Shown: positions 15,301-22,037 of the stretch, one piece after another
Numbering within the stretch: position 1 is the stretch's first letter
Layout: every line of letters starts with the position of its first letter
Assembly (NCBI GenBank): GCA_965277425.1
Contig: CBDICR010000007.1
Coordinates: forward strand, 1,240,001 to 1,304,000
Direction: 5' to 3'
DNA length: 64,000 nt
From: Poindextera sp965277425
GTDB lineage: Bacteria; Pseudomonadota; Alphaproteobacteria; Caulobacterales; Caulobacteraceae
Translations under genes and position numbers: made by a program
Notes under the pieces: model-generated
The model's database searches: none
What the model saw: only the letters and a program-made list of their open reading frames with translations
Told to the model about the DNA's origin: nothing

Positions 15301-15509
15301 TGAGCCGCCCTCCCCGATCCAAGGGCGCGCCAGCGAGCAATGTCCTCATTGGTCGCGTCGTCGAGGCCAGCTACAATGGCGAGCGCCCGCTCAGGTCCGT
15401 GACACCACAACAGCTTGCGGGCGTGCTCGGATTCCAGAAGGCGCGGCGTCAGGGGTGTCGTCTTCCCGACACGATTGGCTTGCTCCGGGCGGTGAAAAAC
15501 CTTCCTCAT
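15297..15509 (-). CDS. Small phage protein
   Basis: 70 aa from ATG 15509, which overlaps the upstream stop (ATGA). MRKVFHRPEQANRVGKTTPL then LWCHGPERALAIVAGLDDAT. No family recognised; coupled to both neighbours. Confidence 0.55.
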   Translation of the reverse strand: MRKVFHRPEQANRVGKTTPLTPRLLESEHARKLLWCHGPERALAIVAGLDDATNEDIARWRALGSGRAAQ

Positions 15510-15778
15510 CTCGACATCCCCCGACGCCACCCCTTCGCCGTGGAGCGTGAGCCTTCCAGCCTCAGCTTCTCAGCCATGAGGTCGGAGAGATTAGCTCTCA
15601 GGGTGTAGGTCTTGGCGTGGCGGCGTTGGGCGTCGGCCACCTCAGCCCTCACCCGGCGGATCGAGGCGTCGATGATCTCGATGCGATCGTCGCGAGCGGG
15701 AAGTCTCGGCCTACGCAGCCAGATCAGCAGCCCTAAGGCGGATAGGATCAGGATGACGGAGAGGATGGGACTAGTCAT
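15506..15778 (-). CDS. Small membrane-anchored coiled-coil protein
   Basis: 90 aa. A hydrophobic N-terminal anchor (ILSVILILSALGLLIWLRR, residues about 5-23) is followed by a charged heptad-rich segment (IIDASIRRVRAEVADAQRRH; LRANLSDLMAEKLRLEGSRS). This is the layout of phage Rz-like spanins or inner-membrane accessory proteins, but it sits in an early operon, so the role is open. Confidence 0.6.
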   Translation of the reverse strand: MTSPILSVILILSALGLLIWLRRPRLPARDDRIEIIDASIRRVRAEVADAQRRHAKTYTLRANLSDLMAEKLRLEGSRSTAKGWRRGMSR

Positions 15779-16788
15779 GCTGCGGTCCTGGATTTAGAGG
15801 GGACGAGCCGTCCTTGCGATTGCTCGTCGGCGTAGGGGCCAAGCCGATCAGTCGGGAAATAGGTGCGGCCGATATGGCGGCTCAGGACCTCGGGTATCTT
15901 GGCGATCATGGCGCTGGCGGCTTTGCGCGCCGTCCCTTTTGACGAGGTGCTGGGAGGCGTCCAGCCGAATGGGCGCGGATGGAAGCGCCCCCTGCCCGAT
16001 CCGTCAGCTTTGCGACCATCGGCAACCCGCGCCTGGGCGCCGGCAATAGCCGTGAAGTCCTGGCCGCGCAGGCTGCGGCGATTGACGCTCTCGGTCTGGA
16101 ACGATCGGCCCGAGCCATCGAACCGAAACCCGGGGTTCTTCAGGCCCTCATCCCAGCCGCGCGTGCCGGTGAAGTTCGGGCGGTTGACGTTCCATTGCTC
16201 ACCCTCGCGCACCTTCAGGCGCTGGTGGTATTTCTGGATCGGCATCAGCGCCGGCACGTCGCCCCAAAGGAAGTAGGATCCGAACGCCCATCTGGCCCGA
16301 CCGACCCAAGGCTGGGCGCCTTTGACGTTCTCGACCACCATGGGGATATGCTCGCCCTTGGCTTCTGAGGCTTCTCGCTGGATGCGGAAGCAGGCGTTGA
16401 ACAGTCGGTTCAGACGCTCGAGCGCGGCGCCGGTCTCATCGGCACGGATCGCCGCGGCCTTGGCCTTCGCCAGCTTCCACGGCATGGCCATGTAGGAATA
16501 TTCCTGGCACGGCGGTGAGGCGACGATGAGGTCAGCATGGCGCAGCTGCGACCCGTGGATGGTCAGCGCGTCCTGCACGACCAGCAGCCCGGGATAGCGG
16601 TCCTCGCCGTAGATGTGCTGTTCGATATCCCAGCCGATGACGTCGTAGCCCTCGGCCAGCAGCCCCTCCGTCCAGCCTCCAAGCCCGCAAAAAAGGTCGA
16701 TGGCGAAGGGCTTCCGAGGCGCAATCCCATCGGACGCGGCCAAGCTCGATGAAGCGCAACGGATGCACTCTGATTCTTCGGCTTTCAC
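15775..16788 (-). CDS. DNA cytosine-5 methyltransferase (Dcm-like)
   Basis: 337 aa. Motif I AIDLFCGLGGWTEGLLAEGY, catalytic motif IV SPPCQEYSYM, motif VI VVENVKGAQPWVG and a C-terminal motif X-type end are all visible. It transfers methyl from AdoMet to C5 of cytosine, probably protecting phage DNA. The start is a GTG 10 bases after GAGGGG. The first codons lie within an inverted copy of the 35-bp dispersed repeat (16731-16765), and the last codons hold a copy of the 17-bp repeat (15802-15818). Confidence 0.88.
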   Translation of the reverse strand: MKAEESECIRCASSSLAASDGIAPRKPFAIDLFCGLGGWTEGLLAEGYDVIGWDIEQHIYGEDRYPGLLVVQDALTIHGSQLRHADLIVASPPCQEYSYMAMPWKLAKAKAAAIRADETGAALERLNRLFNACFRIQREASEAKGEHIPMVVENVKGAQPWVGRARWAFGSYFLWGDVPALMPIQKYHQRLKVREGEQWNVNRPNFTGTRGWDEGLKNPGFRFDGSGRSFQTESVNRRSLRGQDFTAIAGAQARVADGRKADGSGRGRFHPRPFGWTPPSTSSKGTARKAASAMIAKIPEVLSRHIGRTYFPTDRLGPYADEQSQGRLVPSKSRTAA

Positions 16789-16914
16789 CGTTCACGCCCC
16801 TCTGTTTTCACCCTCCTGGAAAGGCCAGGAGCCTAGTTCAGACGGACGTAGATCGTCCGGGTACGTCATTGTTTGTGTTCATCACGCGCGTTTCATCGAG
16901 GCTGGCCGCGTCCG
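16731..16914. repeat. Inverted pair of the 35-bp dispersed repeat
   Basis: Copies at 16731-16765 (plus sense) and 16880-16914 (minus sense) are about 28/35 identical and face each other across 114 bp that hold the promoter-proximal region and start of the C5 methyltransferase gene. The left copy is antisense to the gene and encodes its N-terminal CIRCASSSLAAS; the right copy forms the 3' end of the 16882-17052 gene. Confidence 0.6.
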
Positions 16915-17052
16915 CGAGGTGAGCGCCTCTTCCGAGGTCTCGAACCTCCAGCCGCGCTGCCAAGCCCACCGGAAGGCCTCGACAAAGCTCTTGTCGCCGT
17001 GGAGGTAGGCGCGCCAAGCAGCCTCAATGGCGGTGCAGTGACGGTCGCTCAT
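16882..17052 (-). CDS. Small phage protein (56 aa)
   Basis: MSDRHCTAIEAAWRAYLHGD, then VEAFRWAWQRGWRFETSEEA and a basic tail. The ATG at 17052 overlaps the upstream stop (ATGA). Its 3' end lies in the dispersed repeat, but here the reading frame gives TRPASMKRA instead of the DEAQR tail. A TGATGA at the end could restart a 14-codon frame. No family recognised. Confidence 0.55.
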   Translation of the reverse strand: MSDRHCTAIEAAWRAYLHGDKSFVEAFRWAWQRGWRFETSEEALTSRTRPASMKRA

Positions 17053-17318
17053 ACGATCACGGGCCTTCCGGTCTTCGGGTCGCGCGGCATGTCAGGGAAA
17101 AGCGGCGAGTCAGCCTTGTAACCGCGAGGATTCCAGCCGTAGCGCAGCAGGTAGGCCTTGCGCGCCTTCAGCCACGCCTTGTACGGCCAGTAGGACCGCT
17201 CGCCGAATGGATAGGCCTCGTCGATGGCCTTGACGCGCTCGGCCAGCGAGCAGTCTTCGGGCAACCGGAAATGCACCGAGGCGATCCGGGCGCGAGCGGC
17301 TTCGGCCCAGCCACTCAT
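17049..17318 (-). CDS. Small phage protein, unknown
   Basis: 89 aa. SGWAEAARARIASVHFRLPE, then AYPFGERSYWPYKAWLKARK and LFPDMPRDPKTGRPVIV. Aromatic-rich and compact, probably a true protein. ATGA overlaps on both sides. No family recognised. Confidence 0.6.
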   Translation of the reverse strand: MSGWAEAARARIASVHFRLPEDCSLAERVKAIDEAYPFGERSYWPYKAWLKARKAYLLRYGWNPRGYKADSPLFPDMPRDPKTGRPVIV

Positions 17319-17800
17319 AGCTGCCCTCCCCGCCCGGGACGGCCGGCGGCTATTTCAGTGTTTCGGCCACATCCAGAAGGTACGCCGCTACGTCCGCCAG
17401 GCGCCCTATTTGGTTCATCGGCCAGGCGATCAGTGCTAGAATGGAAGCCGCCAGGTAGAGCGCGAAGATGGCGAGATACCTGGCGAAGCGTGGCGCTCGT
17501 TTCTGCATTTCGGGCCCTCTCACGGGCTATGTGCTGTTCAACCCCTTCGCCCAGGAGGTGAGCAAAGACGGTAAGCACCAGGGACCAGCCGCCGCGCTTG
17601 TGGCGCCAGATTTTATCGAGTGTCGCCTGGGAAGCCGAGCCTTGGCAAACCGCCCGCGCCTCTTCGACGCCCAAGCCCCATTCGTCCATGACCGCCCTGC
17701 GCCGCGCGCCCTTCGGCCAGCGTCGCTCGCAGTAGTCAGCCAGCGCATCGCGGGTCCGGCTGACGGGGAAAAATTCCCCCTGCGCGTCGTGGAAAGCCAT
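17315..17800 (-). CDS. Hypothetical phage protein with overlapped C-terminal region
   Basis: 161 aa from ATG 17800 (MAFHDAQGEFFPVSRTRDAL), preferred because GGAG lies seven bases upstream. Residues 1 to about 115 look genuine (RAVMDEWGLGVEEARAVCQG; KRGGWSLVLTVFAHLLGEGV). The last 50 residues are Gly/Arg/Pro-rich and coincide with a small membrane-protein gene in another frame (17350-17508), so only one frame is under strong constraint there. Confidence 0.6.
   Translation of the reverse strand: MAFHDAQGEFFPVSRTRDALADYCERRWPKGARRRAVMDEWGLGVEEARAVCQGSASQATLDKIWRHKRGGWSLVLTVFAHLLGEGVEQHIARERARNAETSATLRQVSRHLRALPGGFHSSTDRLADEPNRAPGGRSGVPSGCGRNTEIAAGRPGRGGQL
17350..17508 (-). CDS. Small membrane protein encoded inside another gene's 3' end
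   Basis: 52 aa, MQKRAPRFARYLAIFALYLA then ASILALIAWPMNQIGRLADV: a basic N-terminus and one clear transmembrane helix (about 11-30), followed by an amphipathic tail. GAGAGG lies seven bases before the ATG. It overlaps the 17315-17800 frame completely. Short phage membrane protein of unknown role. Confidence 0.5.
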   Translation of the reverse strand: MQKRAPRFARYLAIFALYLAASILALIAWPMNQIGRLADVAAYLLDVAETLK

Positions 17801-17975
17801 CGATATCTCCGTCACTGTGAGCCTCGATGGACAGCAGCGATGGAGGGACGGCGGTTTTCAGTAGGCGTACCAGTAAAGCGTACACGGACGGTTCGGCGCG
17901 TATCGGTCGGGCCGTCCAGACGCCCACCAGGGCGGTATTGATCAGAGCAGCGGCGAGGAACGGCTCGGCAGCCAT
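17736..17975 (-). CDS. Possible small hydrophobic protein
   Basis: 79 aa, MAAEPFLAAALINTALVGVW, then RAEPSVYALLVRLLKTAVPP. AAGG is four bases before the ATG. The C-terminal 20 residues overlap the next gene in another frame and look less natural. Without it the stretch 17801-18165 would be empty apart from the stem-loop at 18059. Confidence 0.3.
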   Translation of the reverse strand: MAAEPFLAAALINTALVGVWTARPIRAEPSVYALLVRLLKTAVPPSLLSIEAHSDGDIDGFPRRAGGIFPRQPDPRCAG

Positions 17976-18058
17976 TCGCCTTGGTAGACACGGCAAGCCG
18001 TTGGCGCGGCTGGCCTGGGAATTTCTGAAGCGTGGAGTCAAAATTGTCTGAGCGAATG

Positions 18059-18086
18059 CCCGAGAGAGCCCCGAAGCTCCCTCGGG
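18059..18086 (-). terminator. Stem-loop in the minus-strand operon
   Basis: On the minus strand the transcript can form an 11-pair stem (CCCGAGGGAGC / GCUCUCUCGGG with one G-U) around UUCGGG, followed 11 bases later by AATTTT. It could attenuate or end transcription between 18166 and 17975. The U-tract is weak. Confidence 0.4.
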
Positions 18087-18165
18087 CCGCGCACGCGGTG
18101 GGGACCGTGGGGACGGTTTCCGCGCAGGCGTTGGTGATGTTTTGGTGAGGGCCCCGCACGGTCGG

Positions 18166-18339
18166 TCAGGTCCGCAGCCGGAGCATCAGATAGAGGCTGA
18201 GCGAGCACGTGGCCCAGAAAACAGCACACCCCGCATAGACTGCCGACATGAGCGGCGTGTGGGCGAGGATCGCAAGGTTCGCGGCACTGAAAGCCGCGAC
18301 CGCGAAGCCCCATTTCGCCCCAATGCCAAGCGAGCGCAT
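18166..18339 (-). CDS. Small membrane protein (57 aa)
   Basis: MRSLGIGAKWGFAVAAFSAA, NLAILAHTPLMSAVYAGCAV, FWATCSLSLYLMLRLRT: two hydrophobic helices (about 10-27 and 32-52) with short basic ends. The ATG lies 3 bp after the stop of the 18343 gene, with AGGAG almost touching it, so translation is probably coupled. Role unknown. Confidence 0.55.
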   Translation of the reverse strand: MRSLGIGAKWGFAVAAFSAANLAILAHTPLMSAVYAGCAVFWATCSLSLYLMLRLRT

Positions 18340-18342
18340 CTC

Positions 18343-18642
18343 CTACACCCCCACCGGTTGCTTTGCGGGGACGGTGGTGTCGGTGGTGAGGAGTTCAGCG
18401 AGCCATGGGCGATCGATGGGGCGGAAGTGCTTGATGCACCAGCCGTTGCTTTCCGCGTCGATCGGGACACCTTCAAGGGTGATGACATCAAAAGAGCGCC
18501 CGCAGTCGCTGCATTCGTAGAAAGGCGACGCCGGGACAACCGTCTCGACGATGTAGGTGGCTCCGCGCTTAAAAATGCACAGCGGATCATCGTCGACAGC
18601 GTCAACGCACTCAACCGCCGAGCCCGGCCCAATCGCGCTCAT
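18343..18642 (-). CDS. Small phage protein with a CxxC pair
   Basis: 99 aa. GPGSAVECVDAVDDDPLCIF, PFYECSDCGRSFDVITLEGV, NGWCIKHFRPIDRPWLAELL. The CSDC plus later Cys/His could form a zinc knuckle. Similar short proteins are common in phages, without known function. ATGA overlap with its upstream neighbour. Confidence 0.6.
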   Translation of the reverse strand: MSAIGPGSAVECVDAVDDDPLCIFKRGATYIVETVVPASPFYECSDCGRSFDVITLEGVPIDAESNGWCIKHFRPIDRPWLAELLTTDTTVPAKQPVGV

Positions 18643-19043
18643 GCCGCCCTCCGCGCTTCATTCGAAGGCGGCCGCTCAGCAAGCCCAGCGAGACATTCGA
18701 GCGTGATGTCTTGATAGCCGCGAGCCCTAGCGGCGCGGACGACGGCGAGGGCTTTCTCGAAAGGCAGCGAGTGGCGCCGGCCCCAGAAGTAGGCCGTCTC
18801 ATACGGAACGCCGAGATCGGCCGCGAAGGCCGCTATGGTTGGCCAGCGGCCGATTACCTCGGTGAGGGAGGTGGGTGGCGTCGGCTTGACGCAGCGTTCG
18901 CAGCCGGCCGAGGCTCCGGGCGAATGGTGTCCGCATTTGCTGCAATGGCTAACAACTTGGGGAAATACGCTTCCGCACCGACACGTCATGATGCCTTGGC
19001 GGCGACCTTCGTGCAGATCATCCATGGTGATCGGCTTGACCAT
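18639..19043 (-). CDS. Second early regulator: zinc-knuckle plus HTH (CII-like position)
   Basis: 134 aa. N-terminal Cys cluster (MTCRCGSVFPQVVSHCSKCG; CERC) followed by an HTH segment (VIGRWPTIAAFAADLGVPYE; FWGRRHSLPFEKALAVVRAA) like that of small phage regulators of the carph-isopro/Cro type. It sits 3 bp after the Cro-like gene in the same operon, the place of cII in lambdoid phages. Regulator function inferred. Confidence 0.6.
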   Translation of the reverse strand: MVKPITMDDLHEGRRQGIMTCRCGSVFPQVVSHCSKCGHHSPGASAGCERCVKPTPPTSLTEVIGRWPTIAAFAADLGVPYETAYFWGRRHSLPFEKALAVVRAARARGYQDITLECLAGLAERPPSNEARRAA

Positions 19044-19045
19044 GG

Positions 19046-19276
19046 CTATGCAGCGTCCTGTTTCGAGCTGGGTGCGCGATGGGTCGCTCTCGCCTCAGCG
19101 GCTTCAAGAAGCTCATCCATGGTGGCGAGGTCGGCGCCGGCGATGGCGCGCCAGCTTTCAAGCGGGATTGACTCTCGCCTTTCCCAAAACCTTACGCGCT
19201 CGTTGTCCAAACCCAGCGCGGCCGCCATCGCTTGATAGCCGCCCGCGTCTTTGATGATTTGGATGTGAGTGCGCAT
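19046..19276 (-). CDS. Cro-like HTH regulator
   Basis: 76 aa from ATG 19276 (MRTHIQIIKDAGGYQAMAAA). LGLDNERVRFWERRESIPLE is the recognition-helix region of small Cro/carph-isopro proteins. It is divergent from the repressor, with two operators between them. The predicted -10 ends at 19285, so the transcript would start within a few bases of the ATG: a leaderless message is likely. First gene of the long minus-strand operon. Confidence 0.75.
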   Translation of the reverse strand: MRTHIQIIKDAGGYQAMAAALGLDNERVRFWERRESIPLESWRAIAGADLATMDELLEAAEARATHRAPSSKQDAA

Positions 19277-19284
19277 CGGGCCAC

Positions 19285-19337
19285 ATCGTGCACAACGCAC
19301 AACGCTTCGTCAACGGCAATTTGTGCCCTTCGCACAA
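19285..19337. promoter_or_regulatory. Lysogeny switch: two operators and the cro promoter
   Basis: Operators TCGTGCACAACGCACAA (19286-19302) and TTGTGCCCTTCGCACAA (19321-19337) share TYGTGC-N5-GCACRA and lie 35 bp apart. On the minus strand TTGACG (19313-19308), 17 bp, CACGAT (19290-19285) form the cro promoter, with the first operator covering spacer and -10. The second operator lies ahead of the repressor gene. Two further copies are at 20728 and 20762. Confidence 0.7.
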
Positions 19338-19360
19338 TAAGCGTCGCTAGGTTCCGAAGG

Positions 19361-19975
19361 GTGAGTGGGGATGGCGACATATTGGCGGCCGCCAAGCGGT
19401 TGCGCCAGGCGCGACTTGCGAAGGGTCTGGTGGACGGAACCGCTGGCGCGGCCTACGTCGGGCGCAGCAAGAACACCTATCTCCAGCATGAGAACGGCAC
19501 ACGTCCCTTCACCAGGGCAGTGAGCCATTATGCAGGGCGTTTCGATGTGTCGCCTGAGTGGCTACTATATGGTCGGGGCGCCGCGCCGGAGCAGGGCATC
19601 CTCACCGTACCGCTGGTTGGGTACGTTGGAGCTGGCGGCCAGTTTTATTTCGCCTCAGCGGACGAAGGGCTTGGGGAGGTGGCCGCGCCGCCCGGATCAA
19701 CCGCTCACACACGCGCCGCCGAAATCCGCGGTGAAAGTTTGGGCCCGCTCTTTGAGCACTGGCTCGTCTATTACGACGACGTTCGAACACCGGTGACGCC
19801 AGATCTAATAGGACGCCTCTGCATAGTTGGGCTTCCCGACGATCGGGTGCTGGTCAAGAAGCTCCAACGAAGCCGCACCGCCGGCCTTTTCCATCTGCTT
19901 TCGAACACCGAGGCGCCGATCCTCGATCAGGAGGTCTTATGGGCCGCTCGCATCCTAAACATGACGCCCAGGTGA
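19361..19975 (+). CDS. Phage repressor (HTH plus S24 peptidase-like domain)
   Basis: 204 aa from GTG 19361, just downstream of the operators. N-terminal HTH (AAKRLRQARLAKGLVDGTAG; RSKNTYLQHENGTRPFTRAV) and a LexA/CI-type C-terminal domain: AEIRGESLGPLF carries the expected catalytic Ser, and DDRVLVKKLQ the Lys. Such repressors hold the prophage silent and self-cleave after RecA activation. The start is uncertain by a few codons since AAGG directly touches the GTG. Divergent from cro. Confidence 0.8.
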   Translation: MSGDGDILAAAKRLRQARLAKGLVDGTAGAAYVGRSKNTYLQHENGTRPFTRAVSHYAGRFDVSPEWLLYGRGAAPEQGILTVPLVGYVGAGGQFYFASADEGLGEVAAPPGSTAHTRAAEIRGESLGPLFEHWLVYYDDVRTPVTPDLIGRLCIVGLPDDRVLVKKLQRSRTAGLFHLLSNTEAPILDQEVLWAARILNMTPR

Positions 19976-19978
19976 CAA

Positions 19979-20338
19979 ATGGCCGCCGATAGCGAACCTC
20001 CGGCGATTCCTTTGCTCAATCCGGAGCTTCCGCTTGAGCCCGTCCTGGTTCAGATTCCGGTCGAGAGCATCGCCAAATGGACGGCCATACCGGCCAACGA
20101 GCGTGTCGTGCTGACGATTACGCGCGCCGACTTCGACAACCTTTACTTTGCCGTCCAGAAGCTTGCGTTCTCACACCTGAACCTCGAGACCGCATTCGCG
20201 CTCTGGACACAAAACGATATGAATGGCGCACAGCAGAATTTCGATCGTTCGAAAACCGTGCTTCTTGAGAGCCTAAATCATTTGGCGGCGATGATGGCCG
20301 GCGTAATGACCGGCGCCCAGCGGTGGCCAGATGCCTGA
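19979..20338 (+). CDS. Small phage protein downstream of the repressor
   Basis: 119 aa, starts 3 bp after the repressor stop. IPVESIAKWTAIPANERVVL, then LNLETAFALWTQNDMNGAQQ and HLNAAMMAGVM-like helix near the end. Co-transcribed with the repressor, so probably expressed in the lysogen (possible superinfection or accessory function). No family recognised. Confidence 0.6.
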   Translation: MAADSEPPAIPLLNPELPLEPVLVQIPVESIAKWTAIPANERVVLTITRADFDNLYFAVQKLAFSHLNLETAFALWTQNDMNGAQQNFDRSKTVLLESLNHLAAMMAGVMTGAQRWPDA

Positions 20339-20672
20339 GCCAAAGACCCCGCCAGACTATAATGTCTCGAACGAGCTGATGAATAGGCTCGATCGCCGCG
20401 ACACTCGCCGACCCTTGAACGCCGCCGGCGGAGGTGGCACTTCTGGTGGCATGGACCCTTGGCAACAGACAGTCGAGACGAGGCTGACCGAGCTACGCAC
20501 AGATACTCGGCAACTCACGAAGGATGTTTCTGGGCTCGTCGCGACGGTCGCTGAACTTCCTCGTAAGGGCTATATCGTGGCTGTGGTTTTGACTGGCACA
20601 GCAGTGCTTGGCGCCATCACCACTTTCGCCCCGCTCATCCAGAAAATCCTCGGCATAGCCCAAACTCACTAA
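20331..20672 (+). CDS. Membrane-anchored coiled-coil phage protein
   Basis: 113 aa. A Gly-rich stretch (LNAAGGGGTSGGMDPWQQTV), a heptad coiled coil (VETRLTELRTDTRQLTKDVS) and a C-terminal transmembrane helix (YIVAVVLTGTAVLGAITTFA). This resembles XhlA/hemolysin-like small phage membrane proteins. It overlaps the previous gene by 8 bp and ends the repressor operon, so it too may be made in the lysogen. Confidence 0.65.
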   Translation: MPEPKTPPDYNVSNELMNRLDRRDTRRPLNAAGGGGTSGGMDPWQQTVETRLTELRTDTRQLTKDVSGLVATVAELPRKGYIVAVVLTGTAVLGAITTFAPLIQKILGIAQTH

Positions 20673-20727
20673 ATCTAGGCGCGCGCCGCGCTGCGATGAC
20701 AACGCGCTAATAGCCTTTCAAACTATT

Positions 20728-20779
20728 TTGTGCATAGCGCACGATTGCGCTTGACCGCCAGTTGTGCGTTGTGCACGAT
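20728..20779 (+). promoter_or_regulatory. Early rightward promoter with two repressor operators
   Basis: Operators TTGTGCATAGCGCACGA (20728-20744) and TTGTGCGTTGTGCACGA (20762-20778) are 34 bp apart. The second is the exact reverse complement of 19286-19302. TTGACC (20751-20756), 17 bp, CACGAT (20774-20779) mirrors the cro promoter. The repressor would silence both early operons. Confidence 0.7.
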
Positions 20780-20818
20780 GCTCCTCAGACAGCCACCGAG
20801 CCCTGAGCGAGACGACAG

Positions 20819-21109
20819 ATGCCAACCCGGCCCAACCTTCCAACCCGCATAGCGCTAACCACCCTGTCAGGCGCGGCCTCGGTACTGGCCTTTTCCGTCA
20901 CCGGATGGGGCGCGCTGACCATCGCCGTGGTGGCGCGCCGCTCTATCCACTCTGACGCGGCGCCAGCCGTCGCAGCCTTCTGGGCCGTGCTGATGGTGGT
21001 CGGCGTCATGGGGGCGGTTGCGTCCTATCTCGCGATCGCGGTCGGCACCTTCCTCATCGCTAGCGCTGTCTGGCTGCGGCTCGGCCGCCAGTCCCAACGC
21101 AACGCCTAA
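20819..21109 (+). CDS. Small membrane protein, first gene of the rightward operon
   Basis: 96 aa with three hydrophobic segments (IALTTLSGAASVLAFSVTGW; APAVAAFWAVLMVVGVMGAV; YLAIAVGTFLIASAVWLRLG). Its leader shares ACAGCCACCGAGC (20789-20801) with the leader of the next gene (21119-21131). Unknown function; as the first product of an early promoter it might act in host takeover or exclusion. Confidence 0.65.
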   Translation: MPTRPNLPTRIALTTLSGAASVLAFSVTGWGALTIAVVARRSIHSDAAPAVAAFWAVLMVVGVMGAVASYLAIAVGTFLIASAVWLRLGRQSQRNA

Positions 21110-21144
21110 CCCCATCACACAGCCACCGAGCTGAGGAGGCAGAC

Positions 21145-21483
21145 ATGCCCACCCCCACCCAACGCCAACTCACCAACGCCGCGGCCATCGTCGCCAGCGC
21201 GATTCCCTTTGAAGGCCGCGCGCACACCGCCCTCGACGCCTTCGTCCTGCTGGATGAGCTGAAAGAGGCGGCCGAGGCGACCAACCGGCAGGCCGACCAC
21301 GCCCGCTATGGCGCGCTCTACGACTCGATCTGGCGCGAACATAGGGGCGTGCTCGCGGCGAACCTCGCGGCCTGGAAGGCGGCGGGCTATCCGGAACAGT
21401 GGACGCCGCTGTGGAAGCGTGAAGCCGAGTGCGCCGCGCGGGCCGATGCGGCGCTGGCGCTTGCGGATCGGGTGGCGGCATGA
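21145..21483 (+). CDS. Hypothetical helical phage protein
   Basis: 112 aa, GAGGAGG upstream of MPTPTQRQLTNAAAIVASAI. All-helical, Ala-rich (LDEL..KEAAEATNRQ; AAWKAAGYPEQWTPLWKREA). ATGA overlap with the next gene. No family recognised. Confidence 0.6.
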   Translation: MPTPTQRQLTNAAAIVASAIPFEGRAHTALDAFVLLDELKEAAEATNRQADHARYGALYDSIWREHRGVLAANLAAWKAAGYPEQWTPLWKREAECAARADAALALADRVAA

Positions 21484-21704
21484 ACCCGCGCTACTGCCTC
21501 TTTCACCCCGACGACGGCGCGATCTACGCCCGCCGCGAGGACGGTGTCTGGACTCAGATTTCCAAGCATGAGGCCCTTGTTCGCTGCGCCCGCCTCCGCA
21601 ATCGCGGGGACGAAGCCGACCTCACCGAGTTCCGCGACCTTCACAACGCGCTGACCGGCCTGAGGGCCGCTGAACGCGCGGCCAACCAACAACACGCAGC
21701 CTGA
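21480..21704 (+). CDS. Small phage protein
   Basis: 74 aa from ATG 21480 overlapping the preceding stop. MNPRYCLFHPDDGAIYARRE, DGVWTQISKHEALVRCARLR, then a helix. Looks like a small DNA- or protein-interaction protein; no family recognised. Confidence 0.55.
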   Translation: MNPRYCLFHPDDGAIYARREDGVWTQISKHEALVRCARLRNRGDEADLTEFRDLHNALTGLRAAERAANQQHAA

Positions 21705-21718
21705 GGAGCACGACGCAG

Positions 21719-21994
21719 ATGTCAGCCGAACCCCACTCAACCGCCCAGGCCGATCCGCTCAACCCGGTCGCCAATGACCGACTGCTCTCTTTCATCGAGC
21801 GCATCGAACGCCTTGAGGAAGACAAAGCCGCCGTCAGCCAAGACCTGAAAGAGGTCTACCTCGAAGCCAAGGGCGAAGGCTTCGACGCCAAGATCATGCG
21901 CGAGGTGGTGAAGCTGCGCCGCAAGGACCGCGCTCGCCGCCTCGAAGAGGAAGCGCTGCTCGACCTCTACATGTCGGCCGTCGGCGGCTTCTGA
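21719..21994 (+). CDS. GapR-family (DUF2312) DNA-binding protein
   Basis: 91 aa. NDRLLSFIERIERLEEDKAA, VSQDLKEVYLEAKGEGFDAK, IMREVVKLRRKDRARRLEEE and the end LDLYMSAVGGF follow the GapR/UPF0335 pattern closely across the whole length. GapR is an alphaproteobacterial nucleoid protein that clamps overtwisted DNA ahead of forks and polymerases. A phage copy could aid phage replication or compete with host GapR. The family call is firm; the role is inferred. Confidence 0.85.
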   Translation: MSAEPHSTAQADPLNPVANDRLLSFIERIERLEEDKAAVSQDLKEVYLEAKGEGFDAKIMREVVKLRRKDRARRLEEEALLDLYMSAVGGF

Positions 21995-22037
21995 ACGCCA
22001 CCCCATCCACCCGCAAGCAGAAGGAGCCCTGACGCCT

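Noticed and set aside
18038..18313. 91-codon minus frame over 18038-18313
   Set aside because: Cys/Pro/His-rich shadow; the overlapping 57-codon membrane-protein frame (18166-18339) is better supported.
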